Under the pieces are notes generated by a model that saw nothing but the letters and a program-made list of their open reading frames with translations, was not told the origin of the DNA and did not search any database. 64,000 bases of DNA from Erigeron canadensis. Lineage: Eukaryota; Streptophyta; Magnoliopsida; Asterales; Asteraceae. Numbering within the stretch: position 1 is the stretch's first letter; every line of letters begins with the position of its first letter. The translations under genes were made by a program, and so were the position numbers. Positions 1 through 11,841 of the stretch are shown one piece after another. The stretch lies in contig NC_057765.1 of the NCBI RefSeq assembly GCF_010389155.1, positions 23,562,980 to 23,626,979 of the forward strand, written 5' to 3'.

Positions 1-429
1 CAGCATCACATTCACCAAGAAGACGGGAGACTATGTCCAAAAAGGAGACGAGGTACAAACAAATATCATTTATGCTTATTACTCTTGTTAATATCCTCAT
101 TCTATCTCTAATTACCATTCTCCTATATTTCACAGTTTGGGTATTTCTCATTTGGTGGAAGTACAGTCATTTGTGTCTTTGAAAAGGTTAGTTACTGTGC
201 ATATTTATATTTATCTCAAAGTAGTTTTGAAGTATGCTTGGATGCATTGTAAGCATAATGTACTATAAAACTATTTTTGCAGGACTCGATCGCATTAGAC
301 GAGGACCTTTTGGCTTACAGTGCAAGATCAATCGAGACCCTAGTTTCCGTTGGAATGCAGTTAGGCGTCTCTGTAAAGAAAAGGGCAGAACTTCCATTGC
401 CTGACATTAGAAACATCAGTATCTTTTAG
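1..429 (+). CDS. PSD: Phosphatidylserine decarboxylase, C-terminal part (last three exons)
   Basis: This is the 3' end of a gene that starts before the window. The family converts phosphatidylserine to phosphatidylethanolamine in membranes; the extended plant PSD2/PSD3-type proteins act in endomembranes. Exons read 1-52, 136-186 and 283-429, joined by GT-AG introns of 83 and 96 bases, and give about 82 codons in one frame to a TAG stop at 427-429. The second exon encodes FGYFSFGGSTVICVFEK. GGST is the equivalent of the LGST motif where the family cleaves itself between Gly and Ser to form the pyruvoyl cofactor. The tail SARSIETLVSVGMQLGVSVK is also family-typical. It converges tail-to-tail with the gene at 712-1932, about 280 bases away. 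Identity is firm; the choice of PSD2/3-type over the mitochondrial type is inferred from the GGST form. Confidence 0.93.
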
Positions 430-711
430 GTACTGTAAAATGCAAACCCTGAAAGTCAAGTAAGGGGTATAAAGTAACTTTAGTCTTCAGCTAGATATAT
501 ATTTGACATATACTCCTATCTTAACCACTTGGTTCATTTTTCCAATCCCATCTAACTGTTTAGATAACATTAATGTCAGCTATGAATCCCAAATCACTGT
601 TTTATCTTTTTGTTATCTTGCAATCACTTGCTTTACTATCATTATTGCTCGTTAATATGCATGAAATACACACGTTACACACGTGATACATCAAGATTGC
701 TTTATGTTTCG

Positions 712-1932
712 TTAAGTTTCTTGTTTTGATTCATCTGACTTCCCTTTGATATGTTCATCCATGGCGTTTAACTTATTTTGTGAAATCTTTTCCACTTCTG
801 GATACTCGGATGTCCTTGCAACACCAACGGATTTGCACCAATCATAAAACAAATCAAGTTCGTCAAACTGTTTTGCTACTCGCTGGAAATTACCATAGAC
901 CTTCATGGAATATGAGACGTTGAGACCATCAAACCGTTTAAGCAAGACGCCCATGATCTCTGTTATGTCATGATAAAGCTGGAAACTTTGTATTAGAGTT
1001 GGGTATAGAGCCACCATCACCATCCTGTGACGCCTTGCTCCACCTGTTCTAATATTGGCAACGAAAAAGAAATACAAAGTTATTGGCATTGCAATGAATA
1101 GCTTATTAATGGTTCGATTGAGATTGTGTTCTATTTTAAACAGGTCAATAAGTAAATTAGCGAAAACGGGTATGAAGTAATTGAGTTAAAAGCCAAAACC
1201 CAGATTGTTTCAATAAATTACCCAACCCGTCCACCCCACCCATCTTGCTTCCTCTAGCAATGAAAAATGGAGAAGAAGAAATTCCATGATATGTGAGAAA
1301 AAGATATAACCTGTTGGCCTGCAAGCAATAAACCTTTCAAGAAGTTGCATCAGATGGTTATTTCGAGCAAATATTTGCTCATTTGTCATTTCATTAACGG
1401 GTACAACTATAGCTACAGGTTCTGTATCATCTTCCTCATCTTTTTCAAGTGCAAATGAACTGTGTTTTCTTCTCTTCCCCTGCATTTTGTACTCAAGTTG
1501 CTCATCAAGAAACAATGCATATGTTCTAACAAAAGCCGCATAATCCCATGTGTTAGATCTAAGTGCATCCCTAAAATCCGACATGTTCAATAGACGGGTT
1601 CCACGTCGAGTCGCAAAGAAGATCTCTTCCTGATACTTAGGATTACCTTCATAAAGCAACTTTTGGACCAACATGAGTATTTTCAAGGCCACAGCCCAAT
1701 TCCGGGTCTTGTTGAGACGACGAGAAATGGTATTAACACAGGAGGCTACATACAGAGGCGATTCGGATGTAAGGTTCAAGATTTCTTGAATGTAACACTC
1801 TTCGGAAGGGTACTCGTCATGGCATGTGGCCTTCACGATCGCCACATCAAGGTCTGATATCGTTGCCCGTTTGGCTAAGTGTATACTGGTTTGATCCTTG
1901 ACTACTGCAATTGCCTTGCTGAACCTGCCCAT
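712..1932 (-). CDS. Putative clathrin assembly protein (ANTH domain, AP180/CALM family)
   Basis: Two exons, 1932-1311 and 1043-712 on the minus strand, join by a GT-AG intron (donor at 1310, acceptor AG at 1045-1044) to give 317 codons. The junction restores CRPTGGARRHRM; an alternative acceptor five bases upstream breaks the frame. The ANTH domain fills nearly the whole protein: DLDVAIVKAT near residue 30, SRRLNKTRNWAVALKILMLV near 70-90, and RRGTRLLNMSDFRD near 110. ANTH proteins bind phosphoinositides and clathrin at the plasma membrane or trans-Golgi and help form coated vesicles. The protein is short for the family because the C-terminal clathrin/AP2-binding tail is almost absent, as in the small plant members such as At1g33340 (recollection). 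A highly acidic insert (DEEDDTE) follows a basic KRRK stretch near residues 150-165. Confidence 0.9.
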
Positions 1933-2503
1933 TGATATACTTGAAATAAATATATAAACTGTTTCGACTTACGAGATAATATGACCCAAGATATAAACGG
2001 TAGTCGAGTTTTTTCGCATTCGCATTATCAAATAACTGGAGTATATCTTCATGGGAGGATAATACTATACCCCAGAAAAGCAATGGGAAATATAGATCAA
2101 ACTGATTGTCTTTTTTTTCATTTCATTTCTTTCTTTTTTTCCATCACTAACTTTTTTAACAGTATTTTCCCCTTCATATTTTTTGAGGTTTGCTAATTAT
2201 TAGATACCATACATATCTCCACAAAACTATATGCCATCCATATATCTCTATATTTCAGCATTTGAATTTGGAGATAGAGCAAAAATTAAGGACACAAGTG
2301 CCATATCCCTTTCTTTCTATATACTTTCTTTCTACATATAGACAAAAATGTATAGTATGAATATGAACAAGAAATAGTATCCAGGGTATCATGTATTATG
2401 TATGAACTTATCAGATTCTGCTATGGGTAAGTTCTTATCAGGGGCAAGGGTGTAGTGCCACAACTTGGCAAATTGGCTAGTTTTTGGCTAGTTTTCGGCC
2501 AAT
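1933..2503. other. Intergenic, AT-rich, no gene seen
   Basis: This is the upstream flank of the clathrin assembly gene. It holds pyrimidine-rich runs around 2108-2150 that suit a transcribed leader on neither strand. No open frame resembles a protein. It ends at the target site of the solo LTR that begins at 2509. Confidence 0.5.
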
Positions 2504-3337
2504 CAAACTGTAACATTCGTGATTTTTGACTTAGTTGACTTGTAATTTGATGAAATTGGAAGATGAATGAAATTGTTGACTTATATGGATTTTTGAACGT
2601 TTTGTTGTATAGTAACGTAACGTGAAGTCTAATTGTGTTTACGGAGTCGTTTTAGCGTTTAAATGGTTAACGTTTAGCTATTTGTCGAATTTAGCAGAGC
2701 GGGAGCCCAAAAATGGACTCCCTAGGCCGGCCCCCCTCCCATCCTCCCCTCACACACACACACCACATTCATTTTTCCTTATCCTCCCTTTGTCTCCCTC
2801 AATTACTTCTTCTTCTTCTCTTTCAACCACCACCACAAATCATCATAAATCCTCCATTAATACACCAATAAGTTGTGTTTTATTATCCAACTTAACTAAA
2901 TTAAGTAACCCTAATAATAATAATAATCATTCTCCAAGAATTTAGGTTTGAAAGGTGTTCATCCAAGGTTTTTGCTTTAAACCCGAAATTTGAAATCTTG
3001 AATCATTTTAGTAAGTTAAACTCATCTTAAATCTTCCCTTTTATGCTTAAAACTTCTTTACTAGTCATATCTAAGAAACCCTTGGACAAAAATTGGGTCA
3101 AGACTTGAAATGGGTCAAATTAGGGTTTCATTAGGGTTAGTTTGGGTCAATAACGATTTGGACATGTAATTGTGTTAAAGGATTGGATTTGATGGATGAA
3201 ATATGTTTAGTTATACTTAATGATGTTTGTTTAAGCCTAAAAGCGAGTCTTGAAGCAACCACTAGTCGATTTGGATGTCAAAAGTTGGATTTTTGTTTGT
3301 TCTTGTTGCTGAACTGCTGCTGTTTGGCTTCAGTATC

Positions 3338-3465
3338 TGGCCACTGCAGCGCAGTAGGAAGACCAGAATCCACTACGGCGCAGTGGTATATCACGGCCCT
3401 GACTGCTTCGAGTCTCACTGCAGCGCAATGGGACTGCTTGGTCCTGACTGTGACGCAGTGAGAAC
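3338..3465. repeat. Cluster of decayed CTGCGGCGCAG-type palindromes in the outer LTR
   Basis: Four spaced, imperfect copies of a GC-rich palindrome occur here: CCACTGCAGCGCAGT, CCACTACGGCGCAGTGG, TCACTGCAGCGCAATGG and CTGTGACGCAGTGAG. Each differs from ACTGCGGCGCAGT mainly by C-to-T or G-to-A changes, as expected from decay of methylated cytosines. The same core is found, better preserved, at 36246-36411, 56666-56893, 61102-61234 and 61778-61911. Confidence 0.75.
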
Positions 3466-3922
3466 CTGCGGCCCTTTTGTCCTATTTTGTTAACTTCAAA
3501 CGCTCATAACTTTTGATTTGTAAGTCCGTTTTAGGTGTATGACCTATCGTTAGAATCATATGAGAGTCTAGTTTCTCGTAGTAACATCCTTTTTATGAGA
3601 ATCCATCACCATTTTTCCCGAGTCCCTCGTTTCTCCAACCGTGAATTCAACGTCCGACCTTAGGGTGTCTTGTAAAGGCCTAGGGTGACTTATATTGTAA
3701 CGTAGACCCTAATGTGATGATTTAATATTGCTATAATAGGTTTCTGACAGTCGTGCTCCCCGCTTACCCGCTTAGTCACCTCCTACGACGCGTAAGGCAA
3801 AGGTGAGTTTCGTAGCCCCATTTTCTCTTATATTTCGGGGTGAAAAGTGTACTCTTTACTTAACAGTTATTGGTTGATCCGATTGTTGTGCCATGAAATG
3901 TGAAATGACGCATTTGAAATAT

Positions 3923-4113
3923 ATGTAAGTCGTAACGTGTTATCGCGCAATGTTTATCATGTAAGTCGTGTCTATTATCGCGCAATGTTTATCATGTAAG
4001 TCGTGCCTATTATCGCGCAATGTTTATCATGTAAGTCGTGCCTGTTATCGCGCATTGTTCATCATGTAAGTCGTGCCGGTTATCGCACATTATTTATTAT
4101 GTAAGTCGTGCCT
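3923..4113 (+). repeat. 35-bp tandem repeat, five units plus a partial sixth
   Basis: Units start at 3923, 3959, 3994, 4029, 4064 and 4099 (partial). Each begins ATGTAAGTCGTGCC and carries TTATCGCGCAATG. The first unit is 36 bases and imperfect; the next four are exactly 35. The CG-containing core TATCGCGCA decays toward TATCGCACA in the fifth. It lies inside the outer solo LTR. Confidence 0.92.
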
Positions 4114-4305
4114 TGTTTAACTATCACTAAACGTAAACGTTGATTGTGTTGATTGGTACGAATGTGACTAGGTATTCAAATCCACGTGAATTGTTAACGG
4201 TTGTTATCTAGACACTTACTCTTATTACTCAAACCTACGAACTCACCAACTTTATGTTGACCCATTTTAGTACACTTTTCAGGTGAACAGGTAAATTAAA
4301 GACGT

Positions 4306-6526
4306 TGTAACACCCCAAGTTTTTCTAAAGATAAATAAATTAACCCTTTTTGTAGTTTTGACATTAAAATAAGTTCCTAATATTATATTTTTGAATCGGG
4401 GGTTAATTTAGTTGGAACTTTAACGGATAGCGGGTAAAATACCCACAAAAGTTAGTCAAGGGCGTGGCACTCATAGGAGGTGTCAGCCATTTCCTTTTTC
4501 CACTTCTCACATTTTCACTCTTGTTCATCATCATTCCTCCATGCAACTTCATCTCAATTCTTCCAGAATCAAAGACTAATTCTTTCAATCCAAGAATAAA
4601 AATCATAATAATAATCATCACCATCAAATAATCTCCATTCAAGAATTGAAAAGCTAGGGCTTGCGGGTTTCGTGGTGGTGGCTGAAATTGCTAGAGAAAA
4701 GAAAGAAAGAAGAATTTTCCAACTTAAGTCTAAGCATTAACCTATTGTTTGTTGAGGTATTGAATTCCCCTAATTTAGTTTTTATCTTTCTTTTTGAATT
4801 TAGGGTTAATGGATGAACCAAATTGGGGGTTTTTGCTAGAAAATGAATTATGGTTAATTTCTCCCAATTCCTTAGTTAACCTAGTTGTCATTGAGTTATA
4901 TGATGTGTTTGATTATGAAATTGATAAGTTCGAAGTAATAATTTGAGTTTGTAAGAAAAGATAAAATTTTGCTAGTTATTGTAATGTGGTTGAAAAAGGT
5001 AAGATGAACTACCTAATATAGTTGTTAAAGGTGAAAGAAACTCAATGACAAATAGGTTGGGTTTTGGGTTTGGAAAAGGCTAGTGAATGAGAATTTGGTA
5101 ATTTTGAGCAACTAGATGAAATGGCCACATGTTGGTGGTAAAATGAGATTTTTAGCAAAATGATAGATAATTGAGATTGATGAGTTAGAAAGATTGAGCT
5201 TTGTTAAGTGAAACTTGATTTTAAGCCAACTCAAGGAAATTGAGTTTGGGTGAATAGGAATGCTAGTGAATCGTTAGTTTGGCTAAGTGAGTTAGCCAAG
5301 ATTGTGAATAAAGTCTTATGTGCATATTGTATTGAATTGATAGGTTGAAAGCTTTGCACTTGTTGTTGCATTGTTGATTGTTGATAGTCGCGGAGGAGGT
5401 GAGTACTCTTGCATACCTTTATGTATACTTTGGGTCAATCGACCACATCATGTTGAAGCCTTTTGTCCATGTATGGTGTTGACCACATCATGTTGTAGTT
5501 TATTTATCCATGTATGGTGATTGATTCGGCGTAGGCCCATATGGGGCATAGTGTTTATGAGGCCTAAGAACCTCCGGGGCATAAGAATCCCGATAGTTAA
5601 TCATGTTGATGATTGTTTAGCGTATGTGGATCCATGTATGTTTTGCTAGCCCAAAAGTGAGTATGCAAGTGATGATATGACGGTATCATTGGCTACATGC
5701 ATAGTCTTTTGTGTTTTTGCCCTCCTTCGTATGTATATTTGTATGCAAGTTTATTCACTAAGCATTCGCTTACTTTTTAGTTGTTTACCATTTTTATAGG
5801 TAGTTAAGAAGGAGCTAGTTGTTGATTAAAGCTTAAAGTTTTAGAAGTAAAAATCTTGCAAGACTTGGAGGTATTTAGGTCATTCATGGATGAATGACAA
5901 TCTTGTGGTTTAGAGGCTTAGACATCCCTCTCCTCATGGCTCTTGGTATATTTAGTTTTGATGGTCTTGTTATTGTCAAATTTCTGTAAATGGTCAAGTG
6001 TGGTTTCTTGAATTTGCAAAACTTGTATTTTGACTTAAAAAGCGTCAAAATGGGTAAGATGACCTATTTACTTGTATAAACTTGGTTTGTATAAATGGAT
6101 GGTATGGAGACTTTTGGAAATGTTGTGTTAGTTGATTTAAGTCAAAACTAAGTTGCTAATCAGTTGTCGGAAGCTCGGTTTTTAGAAAAAGGGTCGAAAG
6201 TTGTTCAAAGTGTCAAAAGTACAAAACCTGAAGAGGACGGCCTTTGTGCAGAGGACGGCCTCTGCAGGACACAAGAGTCGTCCACCTGCTGTGGTTTTTA
6301 CACTTTTTTACCGAGGCTTCGTTTGACCTTTCCGGGACCTGAAACTCATACAATAGACTTATATTAACATTCTACGAAGGTTCAATTTGTCATTTTTCAA
6401 ATTTGAGAACTTTGATTTTTGGCGAAAATTGGCTTAAATTTTCTAAGTATAAAATTGTCTAGCTTGTTTAACATGAGTTTCAAATGATTGTATGCCTTTC
6501 GAGTTAATATGGTTTGGGGCGTTTCA
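4306..6526 (+). mobile_element. Inner solo LTR nested in the outer solo LTR
   Basis: Begins TGTAACACCCCAAG and ends GGGGCGTTTCA, near-inverted ends. The 5-bp repeat GACGT flanks it exactly (4301-4305 and 6527-6531). Length is 2221 bp with no coding region, primer-binding site or polypurine tract, so it is a solo LTR. The block GGGGTTAATTTAGTTGGAAC near 4400 and the block around 5870-5950 recur at 35100 (+) and, reversed, at 36700-38115. So at least three copies of this family lie in the window. It must be younger than the LTR it interrupts. Confidence 0.85.
6233..6266. repeat. Paired GAGGACGGCCT motif with hairpin
   Basis: GAGGACGGCCT occurs at 6233-6243 and 6251-6261. The second copy sits in the inverted repeat TGCAGAGG-ACGG-CCTCTGCA (6247-6266), an 8-bp stem with a 4-base loop. 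It lies toward the 3' end of the inner solo LTR, in the region where a related LTR fragment (36246-36411) carries CTGCGCCGCAG palindromes. Confidence 0.7.
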
Positions 6527-6839
6527 GACGTGTTGGATGATAATTGATTGTTTGCATGCTAGGATTGGACTTGGGCTTTGTCTTGGATCCGTGATTCATA
6601 GTTCCCGCTCATGGGTTATGCTTAGGATCATTTGCCATCTTTTGTACTCTCTTTTGTAAACGTTTGATGGCCGTGCTCCTTATGCATTTTTGTATGGTCT
6701 CGGATTTGTAATTGGTTAAATTTGTATGGATTCCCAATCCTATTAATGCATCTAGAACTGTCTCTACTTAATTTCCATGTCGTGTTGTGTTTTTCTTGTG
6801 ATATCCCATTATTCCGCCTTTTTGGGGTGTTACACAAAC

Positions 6840-8705
6840 ATCGCAACCTGTCTTTGCCAAAAAGAACCAAAATTTGGCCAAATTACATGGTGTAGTAGAC
6901 AAAAACTAACCAAAACTTGTCAAAATGCTAATGCCGGAAAAATTAAAGGTTGCCGGAAAAAATAAAAAAAGTGACCGTTTTTTAATAAAAAAGATACTTG
7001 GGCTCAGAATTTTGGGGTCGGAAATTTCGGAAGTCGAAGACGCCATGGCTGCCAATCCGAAGATTTACCCCGCCAAGATACGCCCCGGATCATCCGAGTC
7101 TCATTTTTACGAACATTTTGTATCATCATCGCCCATCTAATGTAACCCGGCAACCTAATTGGTGAACGATATCATCATCGGCATAAAAACTACTTTTCCG
7201 GCTACCTATTGTTTTAATGGAACAAAAGACGACACCACTACCAAGGAAAACTTCGGCAACGCTACCGCTAAGTTAACTCTACCAAACTAATCACAAACAT
7301 GCAATTAACGGCAATGTAAATAAAATAAATATACATACAATCAACAAAAGTAGCGGAAATCGTATAAACCGAAAACCCCAAGGAGTCACTGGAAAACCGA
7401 AGCAACACAACCAGAAACCCCCAAAAGGAGTCACCGGATCACATGCAGCAACGATAAAACCAGAAACCCCAAAAAGGAGGTCACCGGAAAACCGATTAAA
7501 CCAGAAACCCCAAAAATGGGTCATCGAAAAACCGTTTAAACCAAAAACCCCAAAAAAGGGGTCGTCGGAAAACCGATTAAAAGTAGACAAAGAGTCAATG
7601 AATGTGTCAACTACACCCTTGCCAAAATCAAACAACTATTTGGCTGTAAAAAGTGAACGTTTCTAGTCGTCGACCACCGGAAACCCCAAAAAGGGGTTTC
7701 CGATCTCGCCGGAATAAGGGTATTGTACGTAGGAACATCGGCAAGTTTTTCCGGCATGGATTGCAGCATTAAAAGCCAAGAAAACCATAGGATTAGCCTC
7801 AAAATCGAAAACCCCCCAAAAATAAAATTAGGTTTCCACTGATAGAAAAGTTTTGGCACAAGAACAACAAAAAAAAAAACGGTCACATAGCACGCTCCCA
7901 ACGTTCACGAGGATCGGCCAAATGTAGCCAATATATATAGTCGATCCAACTTGTCAATGCTTGCTAATATCATGCTACAAGGTAGCCAAAGAGTCGATAC
8001 TAACCGACCCAACTTACTGATAAAATAAGCCGACTACACCTTTGTCCCTTAGAACCTAAATTTGGCTAAAAAATTGATGTCAATCCAATTGTTAGAGTTA
8101 AACATGTTTAAAGAATTGACCATGTGTTGATTTAGCTAGGACCCGCCGACCCGCCCTTGAACATCATTTGCTTATCGGTCAGGGCCCGCTTTGAACAGCA
8201 AAAAGAACTACATTTGCTGTTAGGAGAAGGTGATTCTACTCGCAGAGCCATGACAAGATCTCTTGAATCACATTACCACATTAAGAGAAACAGGTAACAA
8301 AAGTTTACAATACATATTTGAACGATTCTCGACACATTTTCAACCCATATGACATGTTACTTTAATAGTTGTATCTTTTAACCCAACAAATATGACCTCT
8401 ACGAGATGCAAGCATAACACAAGTCAACCAATTTGTAAATAAATGAACCAAAATTGGCAACTAGACCAGCTGGACATAATACGGGCAAGAGAAAAAAGGC
8501 GAGTCTAAATTTCTAAAACAATAACTCCCAGTAAACATATAAGACGTACATGGCACAACCTTTCAAATGGTCAGTTTTCGTGCAACTAAAGGCCTAACCG
8601 ATATAAAGTTATACTCCCCATCTAAAAGAAGATACATGAAAGCAACACTACCAGGTCACCATTAATGTGATAAATTGAGCAATTCATGGATGCAATAGCC
8701 CAAAT
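6840..8705. other. Intergenic region, repeat-rich, no functional gene seen
   Basis: This lies between the outer solo LTR and the 3' end of TRM11. It contains the tandem repeat at 7366-7585 and related AACCCCAAAAAGGGG tracts up to about 7820. Open frames here (for example on the minus strand at 7291-7635) are phenylalanine/glycine-rich translations of that repeat. The stretch 8500-8705 probably includes the TRM11 3' untranslated region. Confidence 0.5.
7366..7585. repeat. Imperfect 40-50 bp tandem repeat
   Basis: At least four units carry GGAAAACCGATTAAACCAG followed by AAACCCCAAAAAGGGGTCACC. Unit lengths are about 45, 50, 40 and 41 bases. Read on the minus strand the repeat stays open and encodes a recurring FNRFSGD-FFGV-like peptide. 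The frame starts and ends arbitrarily, so a protein is doubtful. A further degenerate unit lies near 7675-7705. Confidence 0.75.
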
Positions 8706-11700
8706 CTAAACATATTTTCCCCTATATTTTTTCTTAGAATCTTTGGTGCCACTTTTGGTATCTTGATCATCATTCAAAGGAAATTCAGGACTAAAAACAG
8801 CAGCATGAAGATTACCCTCTTCTAACCACTTGACATGATTCTCCTTAAATTCCAAATGTTGTAACCTTGCTGCTTCTGCTATTTCGTCAGTATAAGGTGA
8901 GATTTTTACCATTGTCAATAATACCCTACTATAACGATAGCTTAGTATCTGTTCACAGCTAGCAATTAATTTGAAACAGGGGTGTTCTGGGAAATTGACA
9001 TCGAGTGTGTCAGTGTCTCTTAACACCGGAAAAAAATAAACTAGACGGCCACCCATAACGAGCATTTTGGCTGCCATGTCCAGTAGATCATGAACACATT
9101 CTGCTAAGCTGTAAGCACCTGTTGATGGTATATGGCCAGTCCTCTTGTCATCAGGTACTGTGTAGGGGTCCACGACCCCTTTTAACAATTTCCGGCCACC
9201 AGATTTACGACCTCCGGCACGAACCCCATATGGAGGGTCACAAATTATCGCGTCAAACACCTAAGGAAAAGGGTGAATAATCAAAATACAAGCAAATGTA
9301 ACTAAATCTTGGACTTTGTAAACCTTTGTAACTTCCAAGGAAAACCAAAACTCACCTCTTTCAACCCGGGCCGCCAAGGAGGAAGGTTATTATCTGCTCT
9401 TAGCAAAGAAACTGGCATTTGCAATCCATACTGTTAAGATAAATTACCAATAAATTTAACCTTGTTACTTTTTAATTTCATTCATTCATATCCACTGATA
9501 TGAGACCAGATTTTCAAAAGATGTAAAAAAATCCAAATCTACCTGTTTAAAGTTACTCCAGACATTGCAATCTGGTCCACGGCCATCACGCACCACCCGG
9601 ATATCAATATCTGCTCCCTGAGAATCTAAAATTAGATAAAACTAAAAAAGAGAATGGCCAAACTAGAGGCAGCAAAACGGGTAAGTCAGGCGGGTTGAGT
9701 AAACAGCTTTAAGTTACATCGTTATAGCAGTAACTCTTTGATAGGGATCCATACATTTCACATCGCAAAAACTATACCCATCAGCACATTCTTTTCTGAA
9801 TTGATAACCATATTCTCGAAGTAATATACTTCTTTATGTGATTTAGGAGGTCTTACGCAATTGAAAACACTCTAGGCTACTTTTCGCTGTTTGGCCCCAG
9901 TCAATCAATTTGGCGCATTCAAATTTAGAAAGTACTTAAATACCGTGCTTGACCCATTAAAAACTTTGAAAAAAAACACACTTTTAAGTAAACGGGGAAA
10001 AATTGCCGCCTCTAGTCAACACGAATGGTAACATGTTTATGCCTAAGAGAAAAGTGATCACAATTCACAAACCATTGTCATAGCTCCAAAATGTGATGCA
10101 GCAACTAGAATGCTCCCTGTGCCAACAAAAGGATCATAAACAAGTTTCCCAGGCATGGCATGTGCTTGGTTGGCCATCAAAAAAGCCACTTCGGCATCCA
10201 TGGCAGTTGGTCCAAGATAAGTACGACTTTTCAACTGATATGTAGGAATAAGCTTCCTATCAGCAGCTCCGATTTCACGTCCAAAAAAGATTCTCTTGTC
10301 AACAACCGGTGGAAGCCCATTGTTCGTTCCGTAGTCATCCGTTTCAATAAGCCAAAACTTATGCTCTGGATTCCGCAAGTCAACTCTGCCCTGAAATAAA
10401 TTATAATTATCTATGTCAATCTATCAACTTCTATATACATAAATAGTCGAATTGTAAATATAAAGTACGTGAAATATGGAAACTTATATATCTGAGGTAA
10501 AGCAGCTGCTAAGCCATTTACAAACTCTCAAAATGGGCTGAGGTGGGATGTAAGTAATTGTTTATTTTCTTCAGTCAAAAGAATATTAATATGTTCAGAA
10601 TTAAAACCAACATAATAAATTCCAAAATGTTGAATAGGATTAGAGCCATATTATCACATTGATGATCTATTGTTTAAAATAAAATAATTGAGTATTTTTT
10701 TTAACCAATTAATCCACGCTTTTGAGGACTTCCAACCAGTATAACCAGTTTCATTAGAGCCAAATAAATAAATTTTACCCAATTTGACACATTAAAGAGT
10801 AAACTCATGCCATGAAACACTAGACCACGTCATAGTGCCACACCATGCCCAGCGTGGTGATCATCACATTGCTGCGTGCATGTGTGTTTTGTTTAATTAT
10901 TAAATAGCAGTGTGGTCCACACCATGAAGAAAGTGGCTCAATGTGGTTTACTCTGTGGTGCTAATGTAGCACATTGTTTCCGTGTGGCACGTGTGACCAC
11001 AAAAAGTGCGCTCCGAGAGAGGTCTATTTAGAATGAAGTCATAATTGACCACTCCGATATAGTGTTCCAATATAACAAATAGTATCAATGCCAGTATGAA
11101 TTATTGGAAAGCATGATAATGCATTCTAGTTGACCACTGTGTTGTAGTAGCATGGTTTCTTTTAGTGCACAAGTTAGCCAAAATCTGAAGCAAAATACCA
11201 ATAGAAAACAAAAAAATTACAAAAAGCAATCACCTCGAAGGGGATGTATGCCATCCCCTGAATGCGAGCTGTTTGGTCCTTGAAGCTTATGGCCTTTCCA
11301 AAGCTATCTATAATAATCCTGAAAGTGCTATCTGAAGTTAGGTAAGGCAACTTTCGGTCATCTGGATAATTGTTTATGGCTTCTTTCAGTTCCTCGTATG
11401 AACTTCCCTCCCCCCAAATTTCATAAAGCCCCTTCACAAGAATACCTGCATATGAAAGAAGGCTTCAACAATAAGTTTGGAGAATATTGTTTTTTCAACA
11501 CAAGGCAGTTTTTTACTTCAACAATGTGTTATGTTACAAAGGATTTTTTCTTTTGTACAATAACGGACTGCAAATTACTGGTGTGCACGTCTTCATGAAG
11601 ATCCATTCATGGTTAGATACACTATATTGAGAACGTAAATTTTATAATATATAAAGTTGAGATCATTAAAAGAAAAAAAAAAGTTGAGATCAGAACGACA

Positions 11701-11798
11701 TAATAACCCATAATAAGTGTGAGTTTGTAGTTAAACTATCTGGTCCAACCTATAACGATGCTGAAGGATAATACAGTATAAAGAAACTAAGATTTTTT

Positions 11799-11841
<43 letters not shown>

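Larger units (their letters stand above)
2509..6834 (+). mobile_element. Outer solo LTR of a Ty3-type retrotransposon, interrupted by a second solo LTR
   Basis: The segment begins TGTAACATTC and ends GGGGTGTTACA, the inverted TG...CA ends of a long LTR. It is flanked by a perfect 5-bp direct repeat CAAAC at 2504-2508 and 6835-6839, the expected target duplication. Removing the inner insertion (4306-6526 plus one GACGT) leaves about 2.1 kb. There is no primer-binding site, gag or pol, so it is read as a solo LTR left by LTR-LTR recombination. It contains a palindrome cluster (3338-3465) and a 35-bp tandem repeat (3923-4113). Long LTRs of this kind suit Tekay/Del-like chromoviruses, but clade assignment without pol is inference. 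Confidence 0.8.

Noticed and set aside
2622..2945. Open frame of 107 codons on the plus strand.
   Set aside because: It lies in the outer solo LTR, is low-complexity (Ser/Thr/Pro/Asn), and has no protein-like pattern.
7291..7901. Two minus-strand frames rich in Phe and Gly.
   Set aside because: They are translations of the AACCCCAAAAAGGGG tandem repeat, with no conserved start or domain.
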